10,117 bases of DNA from Prevotella sp. UBA4341 (GTDB taxonomy: Bacteria > Bacteroidota > Bacteroidia > Bacteroidales > Bacteroidaceae), in NCBI GenBank assembly GCA_002393705.1, contig DGTH01000048.1, forward strand, positions 1,080-11,196, read 5' to 3'. Positions 1 through 6,603 of this stretch are shown here, piece by piece. Position numbers and translations under genes: made by a program. Numbering within the stretch: the first letter of the stretch is position 1; each line of letters begins with the position of its first letter. A model generated the notes under the pieces. It was not told where the DNA came from, did not search any database, and saw only the letters and a program-made list of their open reading frames with translations.

Positions 1-1
1 G

Positions 2-997
2 AACGACGCCGACGGCAAGCGTCCGCGCAATACGGCTACCCAGCCGCAGCAGCATCGCAGGGGCCAGCTCACGCAGCGTGCCCGCATGATGTTTCCCTCG
101 GCCATTGAGATGCCAAGCGACGTGGTGTGGCGCCGCGACATTTACCGCGAGATAGACCTGACGAAGGATGCCAACGGCGGACTCTACTACCCGGTACAGC
201 CCATTGGCCACGAGATGAACCTGTTTACCTACATCTTCAAGCTCGTGCAGAACAACTATATTCCTGCCTACGAGTATCGTCTTGACGGCAACGAGGTCTT
301 CTCGGACTCGGCAAAGGTCAGTTTCAAGACGCTACTGGCCGACCACAGCATCTTCTATGAAGAGGACGGTGGCAAGATACGCGTTGATAACAGCGACATA
401 CCCTCGTCGGAGGTTACCATGTACTACCTGAAGGAGTGTGCCTACTACGACCAGTCGAACTCTACGTTCCACCGCCAGGTGCTGGCCCTCTGTCCGGTCA
501 TGATGCGCGAAGGCGACTTCGGCGGCGAGGCTACCAAGTACCCGCTCTTCTGGGTGAAGTACAGCGACCTGGAACCCTTCTTGAGTCGTCAGACGGTCAT
601 GACGAGCAGCCTGAACAATGCCGCCACCATGTCGATGAGCGACTACTTCACGCTATCGAAGTACAGCGGCAAGATATACAAGACCAACAACATGCTGGGC
701 CGCACCCTGGCGCAGTACTGTCCTACCGACTCGCTGATGGCCCTGGAGCAGGACCGCATCGAGAAGGAACTGACCGACTTCGAGGCCGGTCTCTTCCGTT
801 CGTCGCTGACAGCCGACTCCACTAAGACTGACTCTGCCAACGTAGCAGCCGCTGAGGAGGAAGGCGTGAAGCCCGCAAAGGCCGAGAAGAAGAAAAAGAA
901 GCGCACGCGCAGGTCGCGCTCGCGTGTTGATACAGAGAGCACGCCGGCTACCTCGACCGGAGCCGCCCGCGTGTCGGTGCGCAGGCAAAGACATTGA
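2..997 (+). CDS. gldN: T9SS component GldN/PorN (5'-truncated by window edge)
   Basis: This is the C-terminal 331 residues of a GldN/PorN protein. The reading frame is open to the first bases of the window, so the ATG at 86 is probably internal and the true start, with a signal peptide, lies upstream. Recognisable family features are the segment VVWRRDIYREIDLTKDAN with a following LYYP, then HEMNLFTYIFKLV, a LFWVKYSDLEPFLSRQ segment, and the downstream YFTLSKYSGKIYKTNN block. In the family, GldN/PorN is a periplasmic protein that joins the lipoprotein GldK/PorK in a large ring under the outer membrane and is needed for type IX secretion. The last roughly 70 residues are low-complexity: an acidic/alanine stretch, then KKKKKRTRRSRSR and an Arg-rich end. 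A beta-barrel gene follows after 31 bp with no terminator between, so co-transcription is likely. The usual gldK-gldL-gldM neighbours would lie left of the window. Confidence 0.9.
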   Translation, partial: NDADGKRPRNTATQPQQHRRGQLTQRARMMFPSAIEMPSDVVWRRDIYREIDLTKDANGGLYYPVQPIGHEMNLFTYIFKLVQNNYIPAYEYRLDGNEVFSDSAKVSFKTLLADHSIFYEEDGGKIRVDNSDIPSSEVTMYYLKECAYYDQSNSTFHRQVLALCPVMMREGDFGGEATKYPLFWVKYSDLEPFLSRQTVMTSSLNNAATMSMSDYFTLSKYSGKIYKTNNMLGRTLAQYCPTDSLMALEQDRIEKELTDFEAGLFRSSLTADSTKTDSANVAAAEEEGVKPAKAEKKKKKRTRRSRSRVDTESTPATSTGAARVSVRRQRH

Positions 998-1028
998 TTT
1001 AGTTCATAATTGAGAGTTTAGAGAGAAT

Positions 1029-1634
1029 ATGAAAAAGATTTTTGCAATTACGAGTGTCGTAGCACTGCTGCTTGTCGCTACGTCCAGTCAGGCTCAGACC
1101 GCGCTCGGTCTGAAGGGAGGCTACAATATTACGAGCATGTCGTTTTCGTCCGACTTGCTGAGTAAGTCTAACCGTTCAGGCTTCTTCATTGGCCCTACCG
1201 TCAAGTTTACGCTGCCCATTGTGGGGCTGGGCATGGATGCCGCCGTGCTCTACGACCAGCGCGAGGCCAAGTTGGAGATGGGTGGCGAATCCGAAACCAT
1301 CAGGCAGAAGAGTGTCAACATCCCCATCAACGCCCGCTACCAGTTTGGCCTGGGAGACCTGGCTGCACTTTACCTGGCGGCCGGTCCGCAGTTCGGACTG
1401 AACGTGGGTCACGAGAACTTCAAGTTGACTGACACCGACAACTACCAGCTACGGAAGACCAACTTCTCCATCAATGCCGGCTTGGGCTTCATCTTTGCCA
1501 ACCACTTCCAGGTGGGCTTCAACTACAACATCGCCCTGGGCAAGACCGGCGAGTTGGAGTCGCTGAAGAGTGCCTACGATGCCTACGAGACGAAGAACAA
1601 CGCCTGGCAGATTTCGGCCGCTTACTACTTCTAA
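1029..1634 (+). CDS. Small outer-membrane beta-barrel protein (porin-like family)
   Basis: A 201-residue protein with a clear Sec signal peptide: MKK, a hydrophobic core IFAITSVVALLLVA, and cleavage after SSQA just before Q. The mature part has alternating polar/hydrophobic strands separated by short turns (LGLKGGYNI, PINARYQFGLG, LYLAAGPQFGLNV, FQVGFNYNIALG) and ends in the aromatic strand WQISAAYYF. A terminal Phe is typical of barrels inserted by the BAM machinery. Size and pattern fit the 8-stranded outer-membrane beta-barrel family common in Bacteroidota (OMP_b-brl type). It sits 31 bp after gldN with no terminator or recognisable promoter between, and a strong terminator follows, so it is probably the last gene of the T9SS transcription unit. 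It could be a PorT-like accessory, but I see no diagnostic motif and give no symbol. Substrate and partner are unknown. Confidence 0.8.
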   Translation: MKKIFAITSVVALLLVATSSQAQTALGLKGGYNITSMSFSSDLLSKSNRSGFFIGPTVKFTLPIVGLGMDAAVLYDQREAKLEMGGESETIRQKSVNIPINARYQFGLGDLAALYLAAGPQFGLNVGHENFKLTDTDNYQLRKTNFSINAGLGFIFANHFQVGFNYNIALGKTGELESLKSAYDAYETKNNAWQISAAYYF

Positions 1635-1665
1635 GAGCTGTTTATAATTGATTTATATTAAAAAG

Positions 1666-1697
1666 GACGCAAAAATGAACGTTTGCGTCTTTTTTTT
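1666..1697 (+). terminator. Intrinsic terminator after the gldN-linked barrel gene
   Basis: A perfect 8-bp stem GACGCAAA (1666-1673) / TTTGCGTC (1682-1689) with an 8-nt loop is followed by eight T residues (1690-1697). It lies 31 bp after the stop codon at 1634 and separates the gldN unit from the next gene, which has its own promoter. Confidence 0.9.
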
Positions 1698-1708
1698 CTT
1701 GAAAAACA

Positions 1709-1739
1709 TTTGCTTTGAAAAATAAAATCCATACCTTTG
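1709..1739 (+). promoter_or_regulatory. Bacteroidota-type promoter (-33 TTTG, -7 TACCTTTG)
   Basis: TTTG at 1709-1712 and TACCTTTG at 1732-1739 are separated by 19 bp, matching the Bacteroidota consensus TTTG-N19/21-TAnnTTTG for the primary sigma factor. Transcription should start near 1744-1747, giving a roughly 40-nt A/T-rich leader before the ATG at 1787. This is the best consensus promoter in the window. Confidence 0.85.
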
Positions 1740-1786
1740 CAGCGCAAAAGCAAATAAAAAGTTTTATTAATTAAAATTTGAAAGTT

Positions 1787-2410
1787 ATGAAGAAAGTATT
1801 TTTAGCAATTGCAGCTGTTGTTCTCAGTGCAACTACAGCTATGGCTCAGAGCGAAGCCGGTTCAGTTTATATTAAGCCCATGGTCGGTGGAACGCTTACC
1901 ACTTTGACAAAGTTAGACGACTCTAAGATGAAGCTTGGTCTCGTTGGTGGTGCAGAGTTGGGTTATCAGGTTTCTAATGAGTTCGCTGTTACGGCTGGTG
2001 TCTTGGCTTCAATGCAGGGTGCAAAGTCTGATGCACAAGGCTTAATCGATTTCGGCTTTTTGGGTTCAGTAGATGTCAAAGAGCCTAAGTTTACATTGAC
2101 ATACATTAACATCCCCATCATGGCAAACTACTATGTAGCACCAGGTCTGGCTATTAAGGCTGGTATTCAGCCGGGATTCTTAGTGTCGCAGAAATTGAAG
2201 GCAAAAACTTCTGTTGGCGATGTTGAGAACTCTGACAGTGAAGGATATAAGAAGTTTGATCTCTCTATTCCCCTCGGTTTGTCTTACGAGATTAGTGACT
2301 TTGTGATTGATGCTCGTTATAACCTTGGTGTAACTAAGGTATTTGATAACTCTAAATGCAAGAACAGCGTTATCATGCTGACCGTTGGTTACAAGATTCC
2401 CCTGAACTAA
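1787..2410 (+). CDS. Outer-membrane beta-barrel protein with its own promoter
   Basis: A 207-residue protein. I chose the ATG at 1787 over the in-frame TTG at 1778 because it gives a standard signal peptide, MKKVFLAIAAVVLSATTAMA, cleaved before Q. The mature part alternates short amphipathic strands and turns (YIKPMVGGTL, LGLVGGAELGYQV, INIPIMANYYVAPGLAIKAGIQPGFLV, DLSIPLGLSYEI) and ends VIMLTVGYKIPLN. This is the general pattern of Bacteroidota 8-stranded porin-like outer-membrane proteins. No ligand-binding motif is recognised. It differs from its neighbours in base composition: third positions favour T and A (GGT, GCT, GTT, AAG), while the flanking genes are strongly G/C-ending. Together with a near-perfect promoter and a terminator on each side, this suggests a monocistronic, highly expressed gene; horizontal origin is the alternative. 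It shares fold class but little sequence with the barrel encoded just upstream. Confidence 0.85.
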   Translation: MKKVFLAIAAVVLSATTAMAQSEAGSVYIKPMVGGTLTTLTKLDDSKMKLGLVGGAELGYQVSNEFAVTAGVLASMQGAKSDAQGLIDFGFLGSVDVKEPKFTLTYINIPIMANYYVAPGLAIKAGIQPGFLVSQKLKAKTSVGDVENSDSEGYKKFDLSIPLGLSYEISDFVIDARYNLGVTKVFDNSKCKNSVIMLTVGYKIPLN

Positions 2411-2440
2411 TCATCGGGTAATAGGTAAATAAACTAAAAA

Positions 2441-2474
2441 AATGAGGCAGGCCGTCGCTTGCTTCATTTTTTTT
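2441..2474 (+). terminator. Intrinsic terminator between barrel gene and priA
   Basis: An 11-bp stem AATGAGGCAGG (2441-2451) / CTTGCTTCATT (2458-2468) includes two G-T wobble pairs and has a 6-nt loop. A T-run extends to 2474, and a run of A before the stem could extend pairing. It begins 30 bp after the stop at 2410 and ends just before the priA -7 box. Confidence 0.85.
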
Positions 2475-2477
2475 ATG

Positions 2478-2485
2478 TACCTTTG
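2478..2485 (+). promoter_or_regulatory. Putative priA promoter -7 box TACCTTTG
   Basis: TACCTTTG at 2478-2485 matches TAnnTTTG exactly and is followed after only five bases by the priA ATG at 2491. The nearest upstream TTG (2459-2461) lies 16 bp away inside the terminator stem, which is short of the usual 19-21 bp, so the -33 half is weak. The predicted start point falls at or beside the A of the start codon, implying a leaderless transcript. Confidence 0.65.
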
Positions 2486-2490
2486 ACCTC

Positions 2491-4767
2491 ATGTTTGTCG
2501 ATGTCATACTCCCTGTGCCCCTTGAGGGCCTGTTTACCTACGCCGTGCCCGCCGTGTTGCAGTCACGTGTGCAGGTGGGCGTTCGTGTGCTGGTGGTCTT
2601 CGGCAGGTCGAAGACCTACTTGGGCATTGTGGCCCGTGTACACGATGTGCAACCGCAGGGCTACGAGGTGAAGGCCGTTAGCGACGTGGTGGATGACAGC
2701 CCCGTGGTGCTGCCCAGCCAGTTGCAACTTTGGCAGTGGATGGCCGACTACTACATGTCGCCCATTGGCGAGGTGATGAAGGCGGCACTGCCCGGCGGCA
2801 TGAAGGCAGAAGACGGCTATCGTCCGCGCAAGGAGACCTTCCTGCAGCTTACTCCCCAGTTCCTCTCGGAGCAGGCGCAGCACGTGGCTTTAGAGATGCT
2901 GCGCAGCAGCAGGGCCCAGAAGCAGTTAGAGGCGTTCCAGGCTTTCCTGGCGATGACGGCTGACGGCAGCGAGGTGACGCGCGACGAGTTTCTGAACACC
3001 AGCCATGCCACGTCGGCTACATATAACGCCCTGCTGAAACGTGGCCTGCTCACTACGTCAGAGCGTGAGGTGGGGCGGCTCAACCACGGCGGCGAGCCGC
3101 ACCCTGAGGCCATCAAACCACTCAGCGAACCGCAGTCTGACGCTCTGAACCGCATCAGGATGCAGTGGCTTCAACATCGGGTAGTGCTGCTCCATGGCGT
3201 GACGGGCAGCGGCAAGACCGAAATTTACATTCATCTTATTCAGCAGGCCATCGACCGCCATGAGCAGGTGCTCTACCTGTTGCCCGAGATAGCGCTGACG
3301 GTGCAGATGATGGACCGCCTGCGCCGTGTCTTCGGCAACCGTCTGGGCATCTACCACTCCAAGTACAGCGATGCCGAACGGGTGGAGATATGGCAGAAGC
3401 AGCTGTCGCCCAACCCTTACGATGTTATTCTGGGCGTGCGTTCGTCGGTCTTCCTGCCCTTCCAGCATCTTGGCCTCGTCATCGTCGATGAGGAACACGA
3501 AACCAGCTACAAGCAGCAGGACCCCATGCCCCGCTATCATGCCAGGGATGTGGCGGTAGTCCTGGCAGCCCCCTCTCGGGCTTCTGTTCTTCTCGGCACC
3601 GCCACCCCCTCCATGGAGAGCTGGTACAACGCAATGCCCCCCTCCCTTGGGGAGGGCACAGGGGGTGGGCCCGGCAAGTACGGGCTGGTGACGCTGACCG
3701 AGCGCTACAAGGGCATGGAGCTGCCGGAGATAAAGATTGTAGATGTGAAGGACCTGCAGCACCGCAAGATGATGCGCGGGCCGTTCTCTCCCCTTTTGTT
3801 AACGCGCGTGCGCGAGGCGCTGGAGCGGGGCGAACAGGCCATCCTCTTCCAGAACCGTCGTGGCTTTGCCCCTATGGTGGAGTGCCGCCAGTGCGGGTGG
3901 GTGCCCCATTGCCAGCATTGTGACGTCAGCCTGACGCTGCACCGCAGTCTGAACCAGCTGACCTGCCACTACTGCGGCTTTACCTACAGGGTGCCTGACG
4001 AGTGCCCCAGCTGCGGTTCGAAGGAGCTGCACTCGCGGGGCTTCGGCACGGAGAAGATTGAGGACACCGTGCGCGAGTTGTTTCCTGAGGCCCGCGTGGC
4101 CCGCATGGACCTGGACACCACCCGTTCGCGCCATGCCTACGAGCGCATCATCGACGATTTCTCGGCCGGTCGTACCAATATTCTCATCGGTACGCAGATG
4201 GTCAGCAAGGGTCTCGACTTCGACCGCGTCAGCGTGGTGGGCATCTTGAATGCCGACTCCATGCTCAACCAGCCCGACTTCCGGGCCTACGAGCATGCCT
4301 TCATGATGATGGCGCAGGTCAGCGGACGTGCCGGACGCAAGCAGAAGCGCGGACTGGTCATTCTGCAGACGCGCCAGCCCGGCCTGCCGCTCATTCACCA
4401 GGTGGTCAACAACGACTACCATGCCTTCTACCAGGAGCTGCTCACCGAGCGGCGCGAGTTCCGCTATCCGCCCTATTACCGGCTCATCTACGTCTATCTG
4501 AAGCATAAGGACGACCGCGTAGTCAGCACCGCCGCCACGGAGCTGGGCTCCCGTCTGCGCCAGTGGTTCGGCACCCGCGTATTAGGGCCCGACAAGCCTG
4601 CCGTGGCCCGAGTGAAGCAGCAGCACATCCGCAAGATGGTGCTCAAGTTAGAGCCCGGCCTCGACGGCCGCCGTGTGCGTGAGTATCTGCTCAAGGCGCA
4701 GCAGCAGCTCATGGCCGACAAGCGCTACGCCTCGCTACAGGTGTATTACGACGTTGACCCGGTGTAA
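2491..4767 (+). CDS. priA: Primosomal protein N' / replication-restart helicase PriA
   Basis: A 758-residue superfamily-2 3'-to-5' DNA helicase that recognises abandoned replication forks and reloads the replisome. The N-terminal DNA-binding domain begins MFVDVILPVPLEGLFTYAVP, which fixes the start. A winged-helix region follows, then the Walker A motif GVTGSGKT (236-243, Lys242) and the Walker B DEEH (333-336). The PriA-specific zinc insertion has eight cysteines at 465, 468, 474, 477, 492, 495, 505 and 508. Late motifs are GTQMVSKGLDF (567-577) and QVSGRAGR (609-616), followed by the C-terminal domain to 758. All catalytic and zinc residues are present, so it should be functional. The oddity is a Gly/Pro-rich insert around residues 382-394 between helicase motifs, encoded by a palindromic GC-rich repeat. 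It is transcribed alone, possibly from a leaderless promoter. Confidence 0.97.
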   Translation: MFVDVILPVPLEGLFTYAVPAVLQSRVQVGVRVLVVFGRSKTYLGIVARVHDVQPQGYEVKAVSDVVDDSPVVLPSQLQLWQWMADYYMSPIGEVMKAALPGGMKAEDGYRPRKETFLQLTPQFLSEQAQHVALEMLRSSRAQKQLEAFQAFLAMTADGSEVTRDEFLNTSHATSATYNALLKRGLLTTSEREVGRLNHGGEPHPEAIKPLSEPQSDALNRIRMQWLQHRVVLLHGVTGSGKTEIYIHLIQQAIDRHEQVLYLLPEIALTVQMMDRLRRVFGNRLGIYHSKYSDAERVEIWQKQLSPNPYDVILGVRSSVFLPFQHLGLVIVDEEHETSYKQQDPMPRYHARDVAVVLAAPSRASVLLGTATPSMESWYNAMPPSLGEGTGGGPGKYGLVTLTERYKGMELPEIKIVDVKDLQHRKMMRGPFSPLLLTRVREALERGEQAILFQNRRGFAPMVECRQCGWVPHCQHCDVSLTLHRSLNQLTCHYCGFTYRVPDECPSCGSKELHSRGFGTEKIEDTVRELFPEARVARMDLDTTRSRHAYERIIDDFSAGRTNILIGTQMVSKGLDFDRVSVVGILNADSMLNQPDFRAYEHAFMMMAQVSGRAGRKQKRGLVILQTRQPGLPLIHQVVNNDYHAFYQELLTERREFRYPPYYRLIYVYLKHKDDRVVSTAATELGSRLRQWFGTRVLGPDKPAVARVKQQHIRKMVLKLEPGLDGRRVREYLLKAQQQLMADKRYASLQVYYDVDPV
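3637..3669 (+). repeat. Palindromic GC-rich repeat inserted in frame in priA
   Basis: Six Cs open this element. CCCTCCC (3640-3646) and GGGAGGG (3650-3656) form a perfect 7-bp stem with a 3-nt loop, followed by CACA and a second G-rich tract up to 3669. It encodes PPSLGEGTGGG within the PriA segment between SWYNA and GKYGLVTL. From memory of PriA homologues these two blocks are normally adjacent, so about 13 codons (382-394) look inserted without breaking the frame. C-rich/G-rich palindromes coding for similar PLSLGEG-like peptides occur dispersed in Bacteroidota genomes. Membership in such a family is inferred here. Confidence 0.65.
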
Positions 4768-4814
4768 TCAGAAAAATAATTCTTGGAATCCTTACATTCT
4801 TACGCTTTATTTCG

Positions 4815-4822
4815 TAACTTTG
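4815..4822 (+). promoter_or_regulatory. Orphan -7-like box TAACTTTG in convergent gap
   Basis: TAACTTTG matches TAnnTTTG, but no gene follows on the plus strand before the convergent FadL-like gene. No TTTG lies at the expected 19-21 bp upstream; the nearest TTG is at 4783-4785, 29 bp away. It may be a chance match, or it may drive a short non-coding transcript through the two inverted repeats downstream. Confidence 0.3.
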
Positions 4823-4838
4823 ACTTGTTGAAATACTT

Positions 4839-4854
4839 TTCAGCGCCCGCTGAA
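4839..4854. repeat. Short perfect inverted repeat
   Basis: TTCAGCG (4839-4845) and CGCTGAA (4848-4854) form a perfect 7-bp dyad with a 2-bp spacer; as RNA the innermost pair would open to make a 4-nt loop. It lies about 10 bp past the start point predicted from the TAACTTTG box and 10 bp before the large hairpin. No T-run follows, so it is not a standard terminator. It could be a protein-binding dyad or the first hairpin of a small RNA. Confidence 0.45.
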
Positions 4855-4863
4855 TTCTTGCTA

Positions 4864-4916
4864 CCCCCCGGGAAACTACCCGCTACCCTGCCGTAAACCA
4901 CCAGTTTCCCGGGGGG
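4864..4916. repeat. Perfect 14-bp GC-rich hairpin between convergent genes
   Basis: CCCCCCGGGAAACT (4864-4877) pairs without mismatch with AGTTTCCCGGGGGG (4903-4916) around a 25-nt loop. CTACCC occurs three times in the left arm and loop (4861, 4876 and 4883), so the minus strand carries several GGGTAG units and could alternatively fold as a G-quadruplex. It sits 96 bp after the priA stop and 40 bp after the end of the minus-strand FadL-like gene. It may block transcription from both sides, although neither strand has a T-run after it. A repetitive extragenic palindrome is an equally good reading. Confidence 0.6.
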
Positions 4917-4956
4917 GCTCTCCCTGTTTGCTATGGGCTAACTGTTTGCGTTCAAA

Positions 4957-6474
4957 CTACAAATCGACCTGCATGCCCAGTCCTAAGACGCGGTTGGTGC
5001 GGGTGAAGGTGTCGGCCACCTTCGGTTCGGCCTGTGTCTGCTTGTCGTAATTCTCGTAGTTGGTCTGGAAGTAGGCGGCCGTCAGGGTGATTTTGTCGGA
5101 AGCCTTGTAGCTGAAGCCGAAGCCGAAGCTGTAGCTGTTGGTGACGAAGGAGAGGTCGTTCATGTAGGCATCGGTCAGTCCGTAGCGTGTCAGCTGTCCG
5201 CCGCAGGAGATGTTGACGCGGGGGCTGACGTCCCACTCCACACCGGCCAGGTACTCGTTAGTGCCGTGGTCCAGCTTGTCCTGCTGGTTGTTGTACCAGT
5301 GGGCGTTCTTGTCGTAGTAGTGGTGGTAGCCCAGGTTGAGTCGCACTTCGGGAATGGGTGCCCACTGGGCGCCGAGGGTCAGCAGGGCGGGTGCGTCCTC
5401 ATCGACGTCAGAGTCGTTCTCGTACTTGTTGATGTTGTCTATGCCGGGGAAGTTGGCGTAGTCGCCCTCAATGACGAGCGCTTTCTCCAGAGTGGAGTGG
5501 TTCTTCATCTTCATCTGCGTGTTAAACTCGTACTTGGCAGCAAAGTTGAAGTTGCCCACCTTGTAGTCGATGCCAATGATGGGAGCTATGCCGAAGCCCT
5601 CCTGATTGCTCATCAGGTTGACGCCCTGTCCGTACTTCTGCAGCATCTCCAGCGGCACGAGGGCGGCCTCGGCCTTAGCCTGTGCGGCAGCAAACTGCTC
5701 GGCGGTCATGGCCCCCATCTGCGTAGCCAGTTCGGCCTGTCCGAGGCTCTTGTTGATGTTGGCAATGTTGTTGTTGATGAACCGGTCGAAGTTGATGTAG
5801 TAGGCCTCGCCCTGTGCGTCGCGCATCTTCACCTGTATGTTGCTCAGGCGGGCGCGGTAGGAGGCATTGCCGTAGAGTGCGCGCAGTCCGCCATAGACCG
5901 ACCAGTGCTCGTTAATCTTGTAGGCAGCACCCAGCTGGAAACCGAAGTAGTACTGACGGCCGCGCATGTAGCCATCGACGTCGTAGCCCTCAACGCCCAG
6001 TCCGCGCTGCTGCAGCAGGTAGGCAATGCTGCCCACGGCACTCTCGAAGGAGCCGAGACCATTCTCAAACTCGCAGACACCGCCGCCGCCGGGCAGTGAG
6101 AAGTTGAACTGGAAGCTCCAGTCGTTCTTGTTATAGGCAGCCTGAACCGAGGGAATAAACGGAGCATCGGCTATGCCCTCAAAGGTTTTCGTCATGTTGC
6201 CGTCGTTCTTCTTGCCAAGTGCAAAGACGGGGTTGGTCGATGTAATGGTACGCGTCTGGTGGGCGTACTGCCAGTTGATGCCCAGGTGGAAGCCCTGAGG
6301 CATGAAAGCCACGCCGGCGGGGTTCGAATAGACGCCGTCCAGCCCGATGGCTGCATCGCGTGCGGGATTCTTAAGGAACAGGACGCTCTGGTTCGTGTTG
6401 GTGAGGATGCCGCCAGCCCAGGCGCTCACCGTTGTCATCGTGAAAACAACTGCTGATAAAACAATCTTTCTCAT
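4957..6474 (-). CDS. OmpP1/FadL/TodX-family outer-membrane transport protein
   Basis: A 505-residue outer-membrane barrel. The signal peptide MRKIVLSAVVFTMTTVSAWA is cleaved before GG. The mature N-terminus contains the family signature VYSNPAGVAFMP, with NPAG at residues 51-54, typical of FadL-type channels where the N-terminal plug meets the barrel. Many amphipathic strands follow (FHLGINWQYAHQ, WSFQFNFSLPG, YYFGFQLGAAYKI, FNFAAKYEFNTQMKM, VRLNLGYHHYYD), and the end is VLGLGMQVDL. Length is in the usual 400-500 range. Known members pass long-chain fatty acids or other hydrophobic compounds across the outer membrane; the ligand here cannot be told from sequence. An Ala/Glu/Gln-rich segment near residues 255-285 looks like an extra helix or extended loop. 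It is transcribed alone from its own promoter, divergently from the pectin operon and convergently with priA. Confidence 0.9.
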   Translation of the reverse strand: MRKIVLSAVVFTMTTVSAWAGGILTNTNQSVLFLKNPARDAAIGLDGVYSNPAGVAFMPQGFHLGINWQYAHQTRTITSTNPVFALGKKNDGNMTKTFEGIADAPFIPSVQAAYNKNDWSFQFNFSLPGGGGVCEFENGLGSFESAVGSIAYLLQQRGLGVEGYDVDGYMRGRQYYFGFQLGAAYKINEHWSVYGGLRALYGNASYRARLSNIQVKMRDAQGEAYYINFDRFINNNIANINKSLGQAELATQMGAMTAEQFAAAQAKAEAALVPLEMLQKYGQGVNLMSNQEGFGIAPIIGIDYKVGNFNFAAKYEFNTQMKMKNHSTLEKALVIEGDYANFPGIDNINKYENDSDVDEDAPALLTLGAQWAPIPEVRLNLGYHHYYDKNAHWYNNQQDKLDHGTNEYLAGVEWDVSPRVNISCGGQLTRYGLTDAYMNDLSFVTNSYSFGFGFSYKASDKITLTAAYFQTNYENYDKQTQAEPKVADTFTRTNRVLGLGMQVDL

Positions 6475-6534
6475 CTCTCTTGTAATGTTTTGCTTTTTTA
6501 TTCTTTCTTTCTTAAAATATCTTTAAATTGGCCG

Positions 6535-6542
6535 CAAAGGTA
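6535..6542 (-). promoter_or_regulatory. FadL-like gene promoter -7 box TACCTTTG
   Basis: On the minus strand TACCTTTG reads from 6542 to 6535, a perfect TAnnTTTG. About 20 bp upstream the minus strand reads TTTCCG (6567-6562), a weak -33 equivalent. Transcription would begin near 6529 and leave a leader of about 55 nt, rich in A and G, before the ATG at 6474. Confidence 0.7.
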
Positions 6543-6603
6543 TATCTATTATCCTTAATCACGGAAAGTCGTCTTCGGTTCTTAACATATATTAAGCAAA
6601 AAA

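Noticed and set aside
1778..1786. TTG at 1778 as the start of the second beta-barrel gene.
   Set aside because: It only adds three residues before a normal MKK signal peptide. The ATG at 1787 gives the standard N-terminus and better spacing from the promoter.
3637..3669. Sequencing error or frameshift in priA at the GC-rich palindrome.
   Set aside because: The frame is continuous on both sides and conserved PriA residues resume immediately after, so an in-frame insertion explains the sequence better.
3058..4506. Two minus-strand open frames of about 235 codons each (3058-3762 and 3799-4506) inside priA.
   Set aside because: They are shadows of a GC-rich gene with intact helicase motifs. Their His/Gln/Leu-rich sequences resemble no family and have no promoter.
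4864..4916. CRISPR repeat or insertion-sequence end.
   Set aside because: There is only one copy, with no spacers, no transposase and no target-site duplication that I can see.
5266..6099. A 277-codon open frame on the plus strand antisense to the FadL-like gene, rich in Val and Leu.
   Set aside because: It lacks a signal peptide or any domain pattern, and its Val/Leu-rich composition is what the complement of G/C-ending codons produces. The minus-strand barrel explains the region fully.
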